From Polyporus tsugae (taxonomy: Eukaryota; Basidiomycota; Agaricomycetes; Polyporales; Polyporaceae), in assembly GCA_024305745.1 (NCBI GenBank), contig JAHRBS010000006.1:1862501-1926500 (forward strand): a stretch of 64,000 nt of DNA, read 5' to 3'. A model generated the notes under the pieces. That model did not search any database and was not told the origin of the DNA. It saw only the letters and a list, made by a program, of their open reading frames with translations. Of the stretch, positions 1 through 11,800 are shown in pieces. The position numbers and the translations under genes were made by a program. Within the stretch, counting starts at the first letter, position 1. Every line of letters begins with the position of its first letter.

Positions 1-106
1 GCGTTGCACTTGGTCCCCGTCGTTCGCCCTCGCTGAAGGAACTGCGTCTAGTGCTACTGTGACTTCTTGCATCGTGTTTTAGGATCCATTAATCACCACA
101 AGCACC

Positions 107-2320
107 ATGCTGGTCTTTGATGCCGACTCGGCACCTTCAAAGGAAAAATACCCACCGCCTGGCGATGCCTCACCTCGGTCGCTGAAGTCAAAAGAGAAGC
201 TATCGGAGGATAGTGCCATTGTCACCGAAGTGGAGGACGCCGTTCACGAGGGGAGGACGAAGTTTGGGAGGCTGTCGCGTTGTGTCACGCTGCAGCTGGC
301 ACGCTGGGGGCTTGAGGTGAACGGGTGAGTCTATAGCGAATGCTGTCTGAGCTGCACTCAATGTTCATGTTCACGTTCGTCAGTATTACACCGATCCCAG
401 AGGACCAAAGCACAGATCGGAGGCTATACCAGTTTTTCTTCGTGTGGTTTTCTGCAAATGCGAATATCTTAACGTGCGTAGGTATGTTTTCATGGTTGGA
501 AGGTTAGTGAACGTTTTGCATCCAACCAATCCAGCTTGAGCGCGGGGACAGTTGGACCTGCGTTCTTCAACCTGGGCATCCTTGATTCGTTTTTCGTTAT
601 CGTCGTCGTCGACGTCATGTGAGCGTTATCCTGTCCTGTGTTTCCCGTCGACTCATCCAAAATTAGTACTTGTGCATTCCCGTCGATGTTGTGAGCGCTG
701 CCAGCCTCGTCTTCGGCCCAGGAAGGTCTTCTGAGATGTATGTTTAAGCGCGGTTTTTGGTCTAAAATTCGGCACGCGGTCAATGGTGCAGGCGCGGTTT
801 TCGTGGGGGTACGGCCACATTCTGTTAATCCGCTTCTATGATACTATACTAATGGTTTATCACGTTAGGTATTACGGCGCCATCATACCAAGCATCCTCA
901 ACGTGCTGTCAATGGAGGGCTACCTGGTCTTGAACACTATCGTGGGCGGACAAACCTTGGCAGAGGTGTCAGACCATTTGGATGCAACTCTCGGCATTGT
1001 GATCATCGCTGTCATATCCCTGATAGTATGTTCTATACAAGTACTCGCCGTCCGTGCAATGACTAAAGGACAGGTATGGCTAGATAACGTTTTGCGGGTG
1101 TCGAGTTCTCCATTGGCAAGTTCAAGCGACATTCTTCTAGAGCACCAATACATACCGCTGACCACGCTTCAGGTATGAGCTGCTCATCTGGATCCCAAAC
1201 GTCGTCGCTTTTATCGTCATGCTGGCCGTTGGCGGAACACAGCTCCGAGATGCACCGCTCACGAGTCCCATACCCGCTTCGACTGCGACGCTGCTCACGT
1301 TCGGGGCGTCGCTCGCTGCTACGGTCGTAAGCTGGTCGACCATCACCCCAGACTACGGAGTATACCACGATCGGAAGGCGTCTGCCTGGCGGGTGTTCTT
1401 CTACACTTACCTCGGGTTCCTCGTGTCTAGCGTACGTTGTCACCACCTCCTGTCACACCACGGCCGATAACTCAACTGACACGTATCGTATTGCAGGTCC
1501 CGGCGCACATGTTGGGAGCCGCCTTCTCAGCGGCCTCCCTCTCGGTGCCCTCGTGGCGTGCGGGACTAGGCGACGGAAACGACGTGGGCGGACTCGTTGC
1601 GGCCGTTCTCGCGCCGACAGGCAAATTCGGGAAGTTTTTGCTTGTGCTGCTCAGCCTGACGGCACCAAGTGCCTGTGCGCCGACGATGTACACGGTGTGC
1701 ACGAGCTTCATGACCATACACCGGGCGTTCGCGAGGCTCCCGCGCTTTGTGGTTGCAGTCATCTCTACAATAGTGTGAGTGGCACGCTGCGTGGGATTGT
1801 GCGTCCAATACTTACTGAGCCTCGTCGCCATAGGTTGATCCCCATCGCCGTAGTCGGCGCGAGGCAGTTCTACGAGACGTTCGAAACCATCTTAGGTGCG
1901 TCCCCCCACGTTTCCCGTTTCATTCCGACCTGCTCATCACGTATCTCAGCTCTCATCGGGTACTGGATCGCGCCCTTCTGCGCGGTCGTCCTCACCGAGC
2001 ATTTTCTCTTCCGCCGATCCTTCTTGGCGTATGACGTCGCGAACGCTTGGGACGACCCTCACCACCCGAAGCTGCCTAGACCGTACCCTGCGCTATGCGC
2101 GCTCGCAGCGTCGATTGGCGTCATCGTGCTGTGCATGCAGCAGAAGTGGTGGACGGGCCCGGTCGCGAAACTGGGGACGGGCGACTTGGGGATGATACTC
2201 GGCTTCGTGGTTAGCGTGGCGGTGTATGCTACTGCTCGGTGGGTAGAGCTCAACCGGGGCCCGATGGAGAAGAGGGAACGATTGGGACGACGAGGAATAG
2301 AAGAGCCTGCTGAGTGCTAG
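107..2320 (+). CDS. NCS1-family purine-cytosine permease
   Basis: Predicted plasma-membrane symporter for cytosine or purines (Fcy2-like, NCS1 family). The start at 107 opens a hydrophilic N-terminus rich in Ser, Lys and Glu, followed by the family segment ITPIPEDQSTDRRLYQFFF and then hydrophobic segments. Exons I could phase: 107-324, 384-473, 535-618, 667-690, 749-808, and one opening at 869 that carries YYGAIIPSILN and continues to about 1025. The stretch 1026-1172 should link into YELLIWIPNVVAF, but I could not place a splice pattern in phase there. The last exons encode SWSTITPDYGVYHD, SAPSACAPTMYTVCTS-like membrane segments, a TLTEHFLFRR-like loop and a charged C-terminus ending at 2320. 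Length of roughly 530 aa fits the family. Family assignment is confident; substrate is inferred. Confidence 0.85.
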
Positions 2321-5300
2321 TCCGTAGGTGCTTATTCCGTGACAGTGCTATTAAGACGACGACTGACACGTTCTTGTCTACGTATGTAGGGGATGGAGCT
2401 CGTGAAGCACGGCCAACGACGCGCCCACTGTAACTAAACTCGTGTCCGTTCTATCATAGCATCATACAAACTGGAGGTTCCACGTTTCACCTCAAGACAG
2501 ACATGTACGAGACGATAATCACAGGTACCAGAGGTCCTACCTGTTTCAACGGAACGCTCGCAACCTTTCGCAATTTGCCTATCTGGATTTTCCGCGAATT
2601 TGCAAAGGGGCTGTAAGGTTGTCAGTGTCACTGTAAATCATGGATATAGCCGCTGACGGCGCTTTACAGAGGTGTCACAAATGTCAGGAAGACGAAATGT
2701 CGAGCTCCCAGTGCCAGCGCTACTTGCCTTGATGGACCGTCCGAGCGTGCTGCCTGGTTTCATTCTGATCCTACGGCACGTCAGGTATCAGGATGGGGTT
2801 TGACATCATGCGCTCTGTTTGATCTCATTTTATGGAATCAGCGAGTGTGGCGCTTGCAGGATCGTCATTCCCACTGCAATTGTTGGGATGCCAGTCAGTC
2901 GCCGCAGCCGTGGGATGCGGCTCCAGGGTCCTGGTCAGTGGTCACCATTGGAAGCGGATGGACCATAGCCTGGATCCTGTACCATCGCGCCCCCAGGGCT
3001 TTGAATGGCCGTTACTGATTGCACCGTGATCATCTGCAGGGGAGTGTGGGGCACGCTTGTGCACAATTGCTACTGTGCCTCACCAGTGTTCCGTCAGTCG
3101 TTCCGACCGCCATGTGGTATGATAGGGTATGATGCCATCGCCCGTCTCACCCTCTATTAGCCTGCGGCTGCTTGCCAAGTTGCGTCATGGTCGACCGGCC
3201 GGCTTCAGATGGTCAGCGTGCTTGACACAGCGAAGCTCGTACATACTGTGTTCAGACCCTGAAACTCGGGGCCGGGCACCGGCGCATCGCAAGTCGGGGC
3301 CGTACACATATAAGTCATATGTAAGTAGTTGTATACGGTACCAGGGCGAACGGCACGCCGCCCCGGAACGAGGGGCACATAATTCGAAGCGAGCGGTGTC
3401 CGGATGTCGTGCACATCCCCCAATCGCGAATGTTAATGAATGGGCATAGCATGCATGCGCATCTGCGTGTGTCACTCACCCACCGTTCGGCGTCCACCTC
3501 TAAAACCTGCTACGGAGAATGCGCTTCAGGGCAGAACGCTGACAGGGACCCTGCACGCGCACATTGCAACAGCATCTCAGTCTGCCCTTGAGACGCACCG
3601 GTACCGTGACGCTTCCGCTTCTCGGGAGCCCGATAAGTATACGTGCAACACCCAGGAGGGTGCGGCCTTGGGGAGGTCGACGCGCGTTCGCGAACCTGAC
3701 TGAGGTCGATGTATGGTATGTATCCCCTGTGTAGGATCCCTCGGCCTCTGGGCAGGGGGGAACCCAGCTCGGTGGCGCGCCGCCGTGCATGGGAGTTACA
3801 AGGCGCATTCCGCATCCTGTGGTAGGGTTGGGCGGGCAGTCCGGCCTTCTGGGAGAGGTGAAATAAAGAATGGTTCCACTGTCATTTCGATGGTTTGTGC
3901 CCAACTTGAATTGAACTGATACTAAGTAATAAATGACTCTGTGGAACATCTCCCTCCGTCGGTATCAAAACATATATTACGCACCGCATCTCCCGCGGCG
4001 TTCCGAATATTGATTGAACTTGATTGACACCTCCACAGTCGAAAGTTCGACGGCTGCATACGTGTAAGTACGTTCCGGGGTCTCCGCGTGACCGCGTCTG
4101 CACTGTGAGCCCTTTGCATAATGAGTGAACCTGCGAGCAGTTACGGCATCGAGCACTACGGAAGACGGAAGCCTGGGCGCGGTGTGAATGAGACGTCCCC
4201 TAGGTCCAAGCCTAGGCGAGCCAGAAATGAAATCGGGCGGTTCGCGGCAGCTGCGGTGAGCATCGTCGCAGCAGGGCCCACTGGCACCGGCCGCTACCGG
4301 CATTGTTCCCGAACCGATACTTCTGATACTTATCTTCTGGTGGCACCACGCTGCTCCGCAGGCGGGCAGTCCGGCAATAAATTTAAATCGATTGTCAGGC
4401 AGAGTATGATGGCCGGAGCAGCGTGCATATGACGGCAGCGCGTCGTAAGCTCGTAAACTTGCATCCGCACCCGGGCCCGATCCAGGCTGCTATCGTACAC
4501 TGACAGTGCGTGGTAATACATACTTGGCACGCTTTTTTTAGCAGGTTCATCGCCCAGACTGACGAGTGAGAACGCCACAGAGCGGGCCGCAGGCCCGAAG
4601 GACGTGCACGATAGGGAACCTTAGCATTAGGGTCCGAGGGAACCCGCGAGAAGGTATTGGCTTGCAATTGCGAGGGAATGTGCCGCGGTTCTAGATCGAG
4701 ACAGCGACAGCGACAGCGAGACGCGTTGCTCGTCCTTGTCCCCGTGCTGAAGCCGGGCGTGCCCGCGAAGGGTTCGAGGAATGAATACCGAGATGAAACG
4801 CTTATGAACGCGCACTTGGGGTTCGCGCGTGCGGGGTCTGTTATGTAGAGCGCTGCGGAAGCATATATAGATGGGTTCGCGAGATAGGGCTCGGAGGTTC
4901 TGGCTTTGATACGCTGCGATACGTATCGTATCCGATGAGACTTCGAATTCGACATCTCCAGGGGCGCCTCCTCACCTTTGCAGTTCGCATTCGTGAATCG
5001 TGCGTTCTGTTCTGCCGATCGTGCTCCTCGGAGTTGAGGGTGCATGCCTGGAGGGGCCGAAGAGCTGTAAGACAAAGCTCCGGTGGGTTTCCCGGCCGGA
5101 GACCAATATGTGCTTCCGTATCGAGGACCGTGTTTCGACATGGCGGGAACGACAGACGGAGGCTTTCCGTATCAGTGGCCCAGGCGCGAAGAAATAGAGC
5201 TCGTTCGCTGTGGTCGCCCGCAGTGTACTAGTCCCGAGAAGGGTCATATCGTGTCATCGGCCATATGGACTCCGGGAAAAAATGCCCCCATCGTACTTGC

Positions 5301-7821
5301 ACGTACAAGTGTGCCGTGAGATGCAGGGCCGCCGTCGCCACTGGGCAGTTCGAGGTGTTTAAGCATTCTTCGCGCCAAGCGGCCAAGGCGCGTGCGAGCC
5401 CAAGGCGGAAAAAAGCCAATCTGCAGGCTGCTTGGCAGGTCGCCGCCAGAGGGGAGTTCCCAAGGCGGGAGCGGATCGTGCTAAGCAGCAAGACATCGAA
5501 CAGCGCAAACAGACGGGTGAAACCGTCGAGGTTTTGAAACGTTGGCCACCGGCGAATGCTCGAGTCTGAGAGCGCGGCGCGGGCAGCTCGCCCGGACGCG
5601 TCAGGTCCCGGAAGTCGAAGATAGCCCGGAACGGAAAGACGGCCCCGTGGGGACATGCCGCCGGCCCAGGCGCGGCTATCGCGCCTTCTTGGTGTTCCCA
5701 TGCGCGATTGCGTTCTGCGGTGAGAAGGGGGCGGAGAGGGGAGAAGATGAAGAAGGGCGCGGAAGCGCGATTCGGGGTCCCTGGGTTCGCCGTCAGCTGC
5801 GACGGGCGTGTGGTAGATTCAGAGCGGGCGGGAGAAGGCGGATGGGAATGCAAGTCTATCACATCACCTGGAGAGTGCAAACGCCGCTTGTTGGCCGGGG
5901 TGGGTTCGATTGCAGAGCACGATGACGTTCGTATGTGTGTTCCCGGGCGCTGTCTACCGTGGCACCGTGACCATGAGGGAGCGGGGTATGCAAGTTTCCT
6001 TACGGGTATGCCAGACAATGCAGCACAGACGTCGACCAGAGTCAGACTTGCAAGGGAAGGAGTGGAGTGGGAGTGCGTACCTGATCTTCTGCACTATTTT
6101 GTTGCACTATGCCTTGAGAGGGACAATGCTGCTCTAGAGGCTATTTGTTCGAACCGAGTACGAACGCGGTTTGAGGAACGTACACGCGATGACTTTGGTC
6201 CGGCGGTGAGTAGCCGCGTGGCAGGCCTGTATCCCTTGGGCCGAGCAATCTACTTTCAGCACCTGTCGTGTGGAGCAGAGTCAGTCGCGGGGCCTTTTCT
6301 CAATCATAAGTATCGCGCAACGCGACCATCGTATGATTGACACTGTGGAGACTTTTGGTGCGCTCGGAATGGCGTGTCATCGCTCGCACGTCAACGATCG
6401 TCATGGGCTTTGAACGTTGAGGTTCAAAGACGGGTGCCCGAAAAATGGAGAACGGCTGGTCATTGTATTCAGACTCCTCTTGAGCCGTAGTACATACGTG
6501 ATAGCTCCGCGAGCTCTTGTGCTCTGCTCTCTGGCTGAAAACCCTAGGAGTTGCGCGCGCCACTGGTATGAAGTGGCTCTACGAGCAGCCGCCATCGACA
6601 CGTATTCGCAGCGCTGTGATGTTTCAACCGAGAGGCACGCCTTTGCAAGACAGGGCTTGTCACCTTTGGTATTGTTTGAAGTTCGATCGATACGGTGTTA
6701 GAACAGGACCTGGAACAAGGAGGTGGCTGTGCCCTTCGGGCCAGGGTTGATTTGGGACCGTTTCGACTTGTTTCCCCGTAGACGATTGTCATATAACGTT
6801 TCGACATTCAACGGAAGGACTCACAGTCGACGCACGGCAGAGTCTGATAGTCCTTGGGCTTTCCACCCGAAGGTGTGAGCTTGTTGAGGAGGGCTACAAA
6901 ACTTTGTATCATGCTGTTGATTCCTTTTGAGTGTGTGACAGGGGAGACTGACTGACCCAGCCTCGGCCCAACGCCTACGATGTAGCTGCGAGACGGTTCG
7001 TTCGTTGGCCGTTTCCGGAATAGTATGTCAGGATGGGACTGCGGAATCGCAACCCTACGGGTGCGCCTAGTCTTGTTTGAGCATACTGAAGCAGTTGCTA
7101 CGATCGTTGGCTGGAGCCCGTACCTGGTCGGAATAGCGAGGACTTATGCCACGGCGAACGCGGGAGAAATAGGGGTATGAGAGCGTCTAGGACGATTCGG
7201 GGGGTTTGTCAAAAATGGTTTTGGCGGATGTTGGGGAGGCTGGGAGCAAGGGCGGGTGATTAGTGCCAAACCTTAGTCGACTCTCTGTGCGAGCGTTCCA
7301 TGGCATCGCTTCGGCCGCCAACGATCATATTATGCATGAGGGGATGCGGTTCTGCCGGACACTGGAAGTGTTCCAATGTCCGTGAGCGCGCACAGGGGAG
7401 CAGGTTGCGTCCCTCGGACGAGATTTCATGTCGTCGATGGGGCTGCTAGCGAGAAGGTTGGGGAGGGACCGAAATGAATGAGGGCGCGATGTGTGAGCGA
7501 GGGGAAGCCGGATATGTTAATGGAGTCATGGGTGCGCTGGGTTGGAAATAAGGGGCGCGAGGGTGGGCGGCTGGAAATTGGCCGGGGGTGGCCGGGGGTC
7601 GGGAGGGATCTTGGGATCGGCTGCCAAATAATCCAATGGCAGCGCTCAGCGGATGCGGGCGAATTTCCCGCGCAAGCCTCTCGTCCATCGTTGCTCTCTC
7701 TTCTTCACCTCTTCCATCGCCCCGAGCTTGCCTCTCAGCTCCCGCCTCTTCCCTCTTCCCTTCTCGCCCTCCGCGACATCATTGCCCCAGAGGCAGCTCG
7801 TTCACCCAAACAGGTCCACCG
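2321..7821. other. 5.5-kb gene-poor stretch
   Basis: I find no convincing gene here. ORFs up to about 250 codons exist on both strands (for example 4398-5141 minus and 5708-6340 plus), but they overlap antisense to each other, lack family motifs and have Ser/Arg/Pro-rich composition typical of chance ORFs in GC-rich DNA. A 15-bp exact direct repeat lies at 3831-3845 and 4361-4375. The last part, about 7680-7765, is a long pyrimidine-rich tract just upstream of the transcription factor start, as is common around transcription starts in basidiomycetes, so the proximal part is likely promoter and 5' leader. Confidence 0.5.
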
Positions 7822-10800
7822 ATGGAGGGCACACCGGGGCTCGACATCGACTCCCCACACACGCCATTGACAGCGGGCGCGATGCACTTTCCCTCCCCTG
7901 CCGCTCCCTCCTCTTCAACCATTCACGCCTCTAATGCACAAGCCACGGAGCAGGCTAATGGCGGCGCAGGGATGTGCCAGGCTGCATCCTCTGGACCCAA
8001 GTTCTCCAATGGACCGTGCGTAGTTGCTCCCTCAACTCGCGCATTCTCTATAACATCTTTGCAGACATATCCGGTCCCGCATCACCGTCGTTTGCGCAGA
8101 GGTGAGTTTGCTTCTTTGGTTTACTCCTCCTTCACTGCTTGTGTGTCCGCCGCCGTCTTCTCGGATACTTCGTAGACGCTCTGGATAGGGTCAGGGCAAC
8201 GCTTTCCTTCGACGACCATCTAATTTTTCCTCTCCCACACATTGTCGGTGGTTCAAGTGCACTAACTCGTAACCCTAGTGCAAACGCTTGAAGCTCAAAT
8301 GCGATCGTCGAACTCCGTGTAGTTCCTGTCTCAAGCGCGATACTGTCCAGCGCTGCGTATACTCTCAAGCCGCTGCCGAGAAAGTGTACGTTCCCCTTCT
8401 CTTTCTACCCGATGCCCTGCCTTCATTTTCATTTCAGCGATGTCCAAACCCTTCACAACCGCATTATCGAGATCGAACGCGTTCTCGCTCAGCTTCAAGC
8501 TGCCGCTCCTTCCGCGTCTGTCTCGACTGCACTATCGACGTTCAAGCAGCCTGCGCCCACCATCGCAGGGCACAGCAGAATCCATCCCACCTCTGCCTCA
8601 ACATCGAGCCTCTTGGCTGGGTTTCCTTGCAATGACCGCGCGTTGCTTGCGCAGGGGGCGTCTGGCAGTTCGGTAGTCATCAGCCTGGAGGACGTAGTGA
8701 GTTTATGGCTAAACGAGCTAGAGGATTTCGGCTTGGATTCGAAGGCTCGGACATCAGGCCCGGATGCAAATGCGCCGACGCGCCCTTCGTCGTCTACCAC
8801 CACTGTCAAGCTTGAGCCTGCGCCCATATCTATACCCTCAGCACCATCCGCTTCATTCTCACCAGGGAATGGATCGCATATACCCATCGGCGGATTCAGT
8901 ACTCTCCATCCTCCGGCACCTTATGATGCCTTCCTTCCGCCTCCTTCGGCGGGCCCCTCTGCACTCCCCCAGGTCACAGCTGCGCTCATTTCATATCTTC
9001 CTTCAGAACCTGCCCGTTCGCGCTACATTAAAGCCTTCCGCGAAACGATGCTTCTCCACCCCTCTTTCAACGTTCCGCATTTCGAGCAGCGCATAGCTGC
9101 CGTCTTCTCGTGGGCGGAGAATGGTGAGAGTGCACCCAGCGCAGTCCCCGCATACGGCAAGCCGCCGATGACAAAAGAAGACTTGGCTCGCGACATATTC
9201 TTGTATACTGCGAAGCCTGGCGCCCCTTCCCGTGCGGCCACCGGCCCTGGTGGACCCCCTGGCTCTGGGTCCAGCTCCAACACGCCTAAGCCGACGCTCA
9301 GTTTCTTCGCAGCTGCGTGCTCCGCGTTCGCACTTGGATCGCTTGTTTCTCGCGACGAGGACCCGTCGGATCCTACATCACCCGAGCCAGGATCAATGGG
9401 CGAGACGAGCGGCACCTCCGCGATGTTGTTTGCGCTCTCGGAGCAGGCGCTTCAGCTGTTCGAGAAGACGGCGGCGTACGACCTCGATTCCGTTATTGCG
9501 ATCATCTTGCAGGTGCTGTACATGCTGCACGAAGGCGGGATGAGTGTTGCTCAAAGCGTCTTCCCATTGGTGAGTTGTGTTGTATGCGCACCGCGTTGCC
9601 GGGTTGGGTGCTGAAGTTTGCTTGTGCTGTGTAAAGGTGGGCAAGATGGTCAACGTTGCGCGCATGATGGGACTGGCGATCGACCCGGATGAGTTCCCGG
9701 GGACGTACAACCTTTTCGAGGCCGAGACGCGGAGGAGGGTCTGGTGGGAGGTCTACTACTACGATCTGTGAGTTTTTCGCCTTCGCTTGGTTTCCTGTTA
9801 TTTTGCTGACTATGTGTCGAAGTTTTGTTGCGGATGCCATGGGTCACCCACCTCTCATTGCGGACAACACACATACGACTCGTCTGCCTGCTGATGTGGA
9901 AGAGGATCAGTTCACGCCTTCATGCACGTCGTTCCCAATTCCGGAGGACCTCCAGGGCGACTCGTCCTCCATCTACTTCGGCTTGAAGTGTCGCCTTGCG
10001 CAGCTGGTCAAGAACGTCAAGAAGCAGACGTTCCGCGATCCTCTCAGCGCCAACGAGGAGGAGCTCTCCATCGACTACGCAGGTACGTTCGAAGGCGAGG
10101 TCGGCTCTTTCCTGCAAGACCTCCCTTCGGGCTTCAAGCTCGAGATGACAGAAGATATCATCAAGCCGGTCCCGCCCCTCCCGTCGTCTGGATCCCCGTC
10201 TCCCATTCGCATGGCCCAGAAGTGCGAGCTCGTGATCCTGGCCAATCGCCTCGTCGTCAAACTATATCTGCCCTTCCTCAAGGAGGCCGCCGCGACGAAC
10301 AAGCCCTCGCACCAGGCCGTGTTCGGAACGATCAGCGCTGCGCACAACATTATATACGCGTCGCGGATACTGCACAGCGTGTGGGGCCAGACGCGGCCCT
10401 CGATGTTCGACTTTTACGACTTCGGCCGGACGCTGTTCGACGCGGCGGTGGTCTGCGCGCATGCGGTGGTCCAGGAACCGACGAGCATCATCGCGTCGGA
10501 AGGCATGAAGAGCGTCTCGTGTGCGCTTGGCATCCTCAGGGAGCTCGGCTCGTCACGCCTTGGTGTTGAGGGCGCGCGCGGGGATTCGGGTGCGAACAGC
10601 AGGAACGAGGCGGTCAAGATCGTCGAACTGATGAAGCGCAAGGCCGAGGCCGCACGGAGCGGCGGTGGGAGCACAACGGGCTCGAAACGCAAGCACGCGG
10701 AAGTTGAGGGTGAGACCCTCGCGCCCTCTTCATCCGGGAGCTTCCAGTTGCCTTTCGTGGGCGCTGCGGTGAGCTCCTGCAAGACGGAGCGTCCGCGCGC

Positions 10801-11800
10801 GCATCGCGCTGGGGGTAACCCTGCCGGGAACACGAAGGACGCTGAGAAGGCTAAATCGGACGCGAAGAAGCACGGGAAGGAGAAGGACAAGAAGGATGAC
10901 AAGGACAAGGACAAGACGTCGAAGTACTTGAATGGTCCGCTCCGCATGCGTCCTATGACTGGCCAGCCTGGTCCGTCGAGGAGACAGCGGACCGCGTCCG
11001 TGTCGACTGCTCCCGCGACCCCCACACCCACGGCTCCTCTTCCACCTGCACCGCGTGCCGCCCCTCCTACCCCTTCGCCTCCCAGCGTGAACGTCCTTCC
11101 CTCATCGAGCTCGTCACAGGTGCCACCTTCGTCATCACGTGCATCGGTGTCTATCTCAGAGTCGTGCATGACTGCGTCGACGCCATACGAAGCTTACCCG
11201 CCAGTTCCTCCTGCTGCTCAGGACCAGCCGATCCACCAGCGGGAGCAGCAACAGCAAGACGACTATGTCATGCAGTACAGCAGCCCCGATAGTGCAGATG
11301 ACCGGCGGTACAGCGCTGCTCACTCGAGCTACGACTCTCCCCAGTCCACGGGGACGATGTACGACCCCCAGCCTCAGCCTCAGCCACAGTACGCGCCGAG
11401 TCCTGTAACGTACCCGCCCACACCCTCACAACCACAAGGTGGATACTACCTTTCGTACCCGTCCCAGCCTCAGCCTGGGACGCCGTCAGGTGGGTACGAG
11501 GGGCACGCGGCAATGATGGCGATGATGGCGCCACCACCACCACCACCACCACCACCTCCGTCGCAGGTCGAGGGCGGCATCGTGCCGTCGATGACGACCA
11601 TGGCGCATACGTACGGGCCCCCGCGGCAGATCGAGTACCAGACACAGGCGCCACCACCGCCGCCGACGCACCAGCACCAGCACCAGCACCAGCACCCGCA
11701 CGGGCACCAGGCGATGGGGGTCATGCAAGGCTGGGCGCCGCAGGGCGGGGAAGTGTGGCCGAAGTACGAGTATGGCGTTAATCCGGAGTGGTCGACGTGA
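7822..11800 (+). CDS. Zn2Cys6 fungal transcription factor
   Basis: Predicted nuclear DNA-binding regulator of 1192 aa. Exons in consistent phase: 7822-8015, 8065-8101, 8279-8385, 8438-9569, 9637-9767, 9823-11800. The zinc cluster is split by introns: ITVVCAE ends exon 2 and CKRLKLKCDRRTPCSSC opens exon 3, giving C-x2-C-x6-C-x5-C-x2-C-x8-C at about residues 75-102. A short coiled-coil-like linker (IIEIERVLAQLQ) follows. The middle, about residues 250-650, resembles the fungal-specific transcription factor domain, with FEAETRRRVWWEVYYYDLF and MGHPPLI as its typical motifs. The C-terminal third is low complexity: a Lys/Asp-rich stretch, then Pro, Gln and His runs. Target genes are unknown; the nearest downstream gene is the endopolygalacturonase, which alone is not evidence of control. 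Confidence 0.9.
11531..11556 (+). repeat. CCA trinucleotide run coding polyproline
   Basis: About eight tandem CCA units inside the last exon of the Zn2Cys6 factor encode a proline run. Seen directly; such runs can vary in length between strains. Confidence 0.9.
11671..11696 (+). repeat. CACCAG hexanucleotide repeat coding His-Gln
   Basis: Tandem CACCAG units encode alternating His and Gln near the C-terminus of the Zn2Cys6 factor. Seen directly. Confidence 0.9.

Noticed and set aside
3831..4375. 15-bp exact direct repeat as a possible transposon footprint
   Set aside because: No terminal inverted repeats, no transposase-like ORF and no target-site logic around the two copies.
4398..5141. 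Minus-strand ORF of about 248 codons
   Set aside because: Ser/Arg/Ala-rich, no motif, no splice context, overlapped by other frames; likely chance in GC-rich DNA.
5359..6340. Opposed ORFs of about 210-219 codons on both strands
   Set aside because: They overlap antisense to each other and neither shows a recognisable domain.
10414..11169. Minus-strand ORF of about 251 codons
   Set aside because: Shadow of the last exon of the Zn2Cys6 factor.
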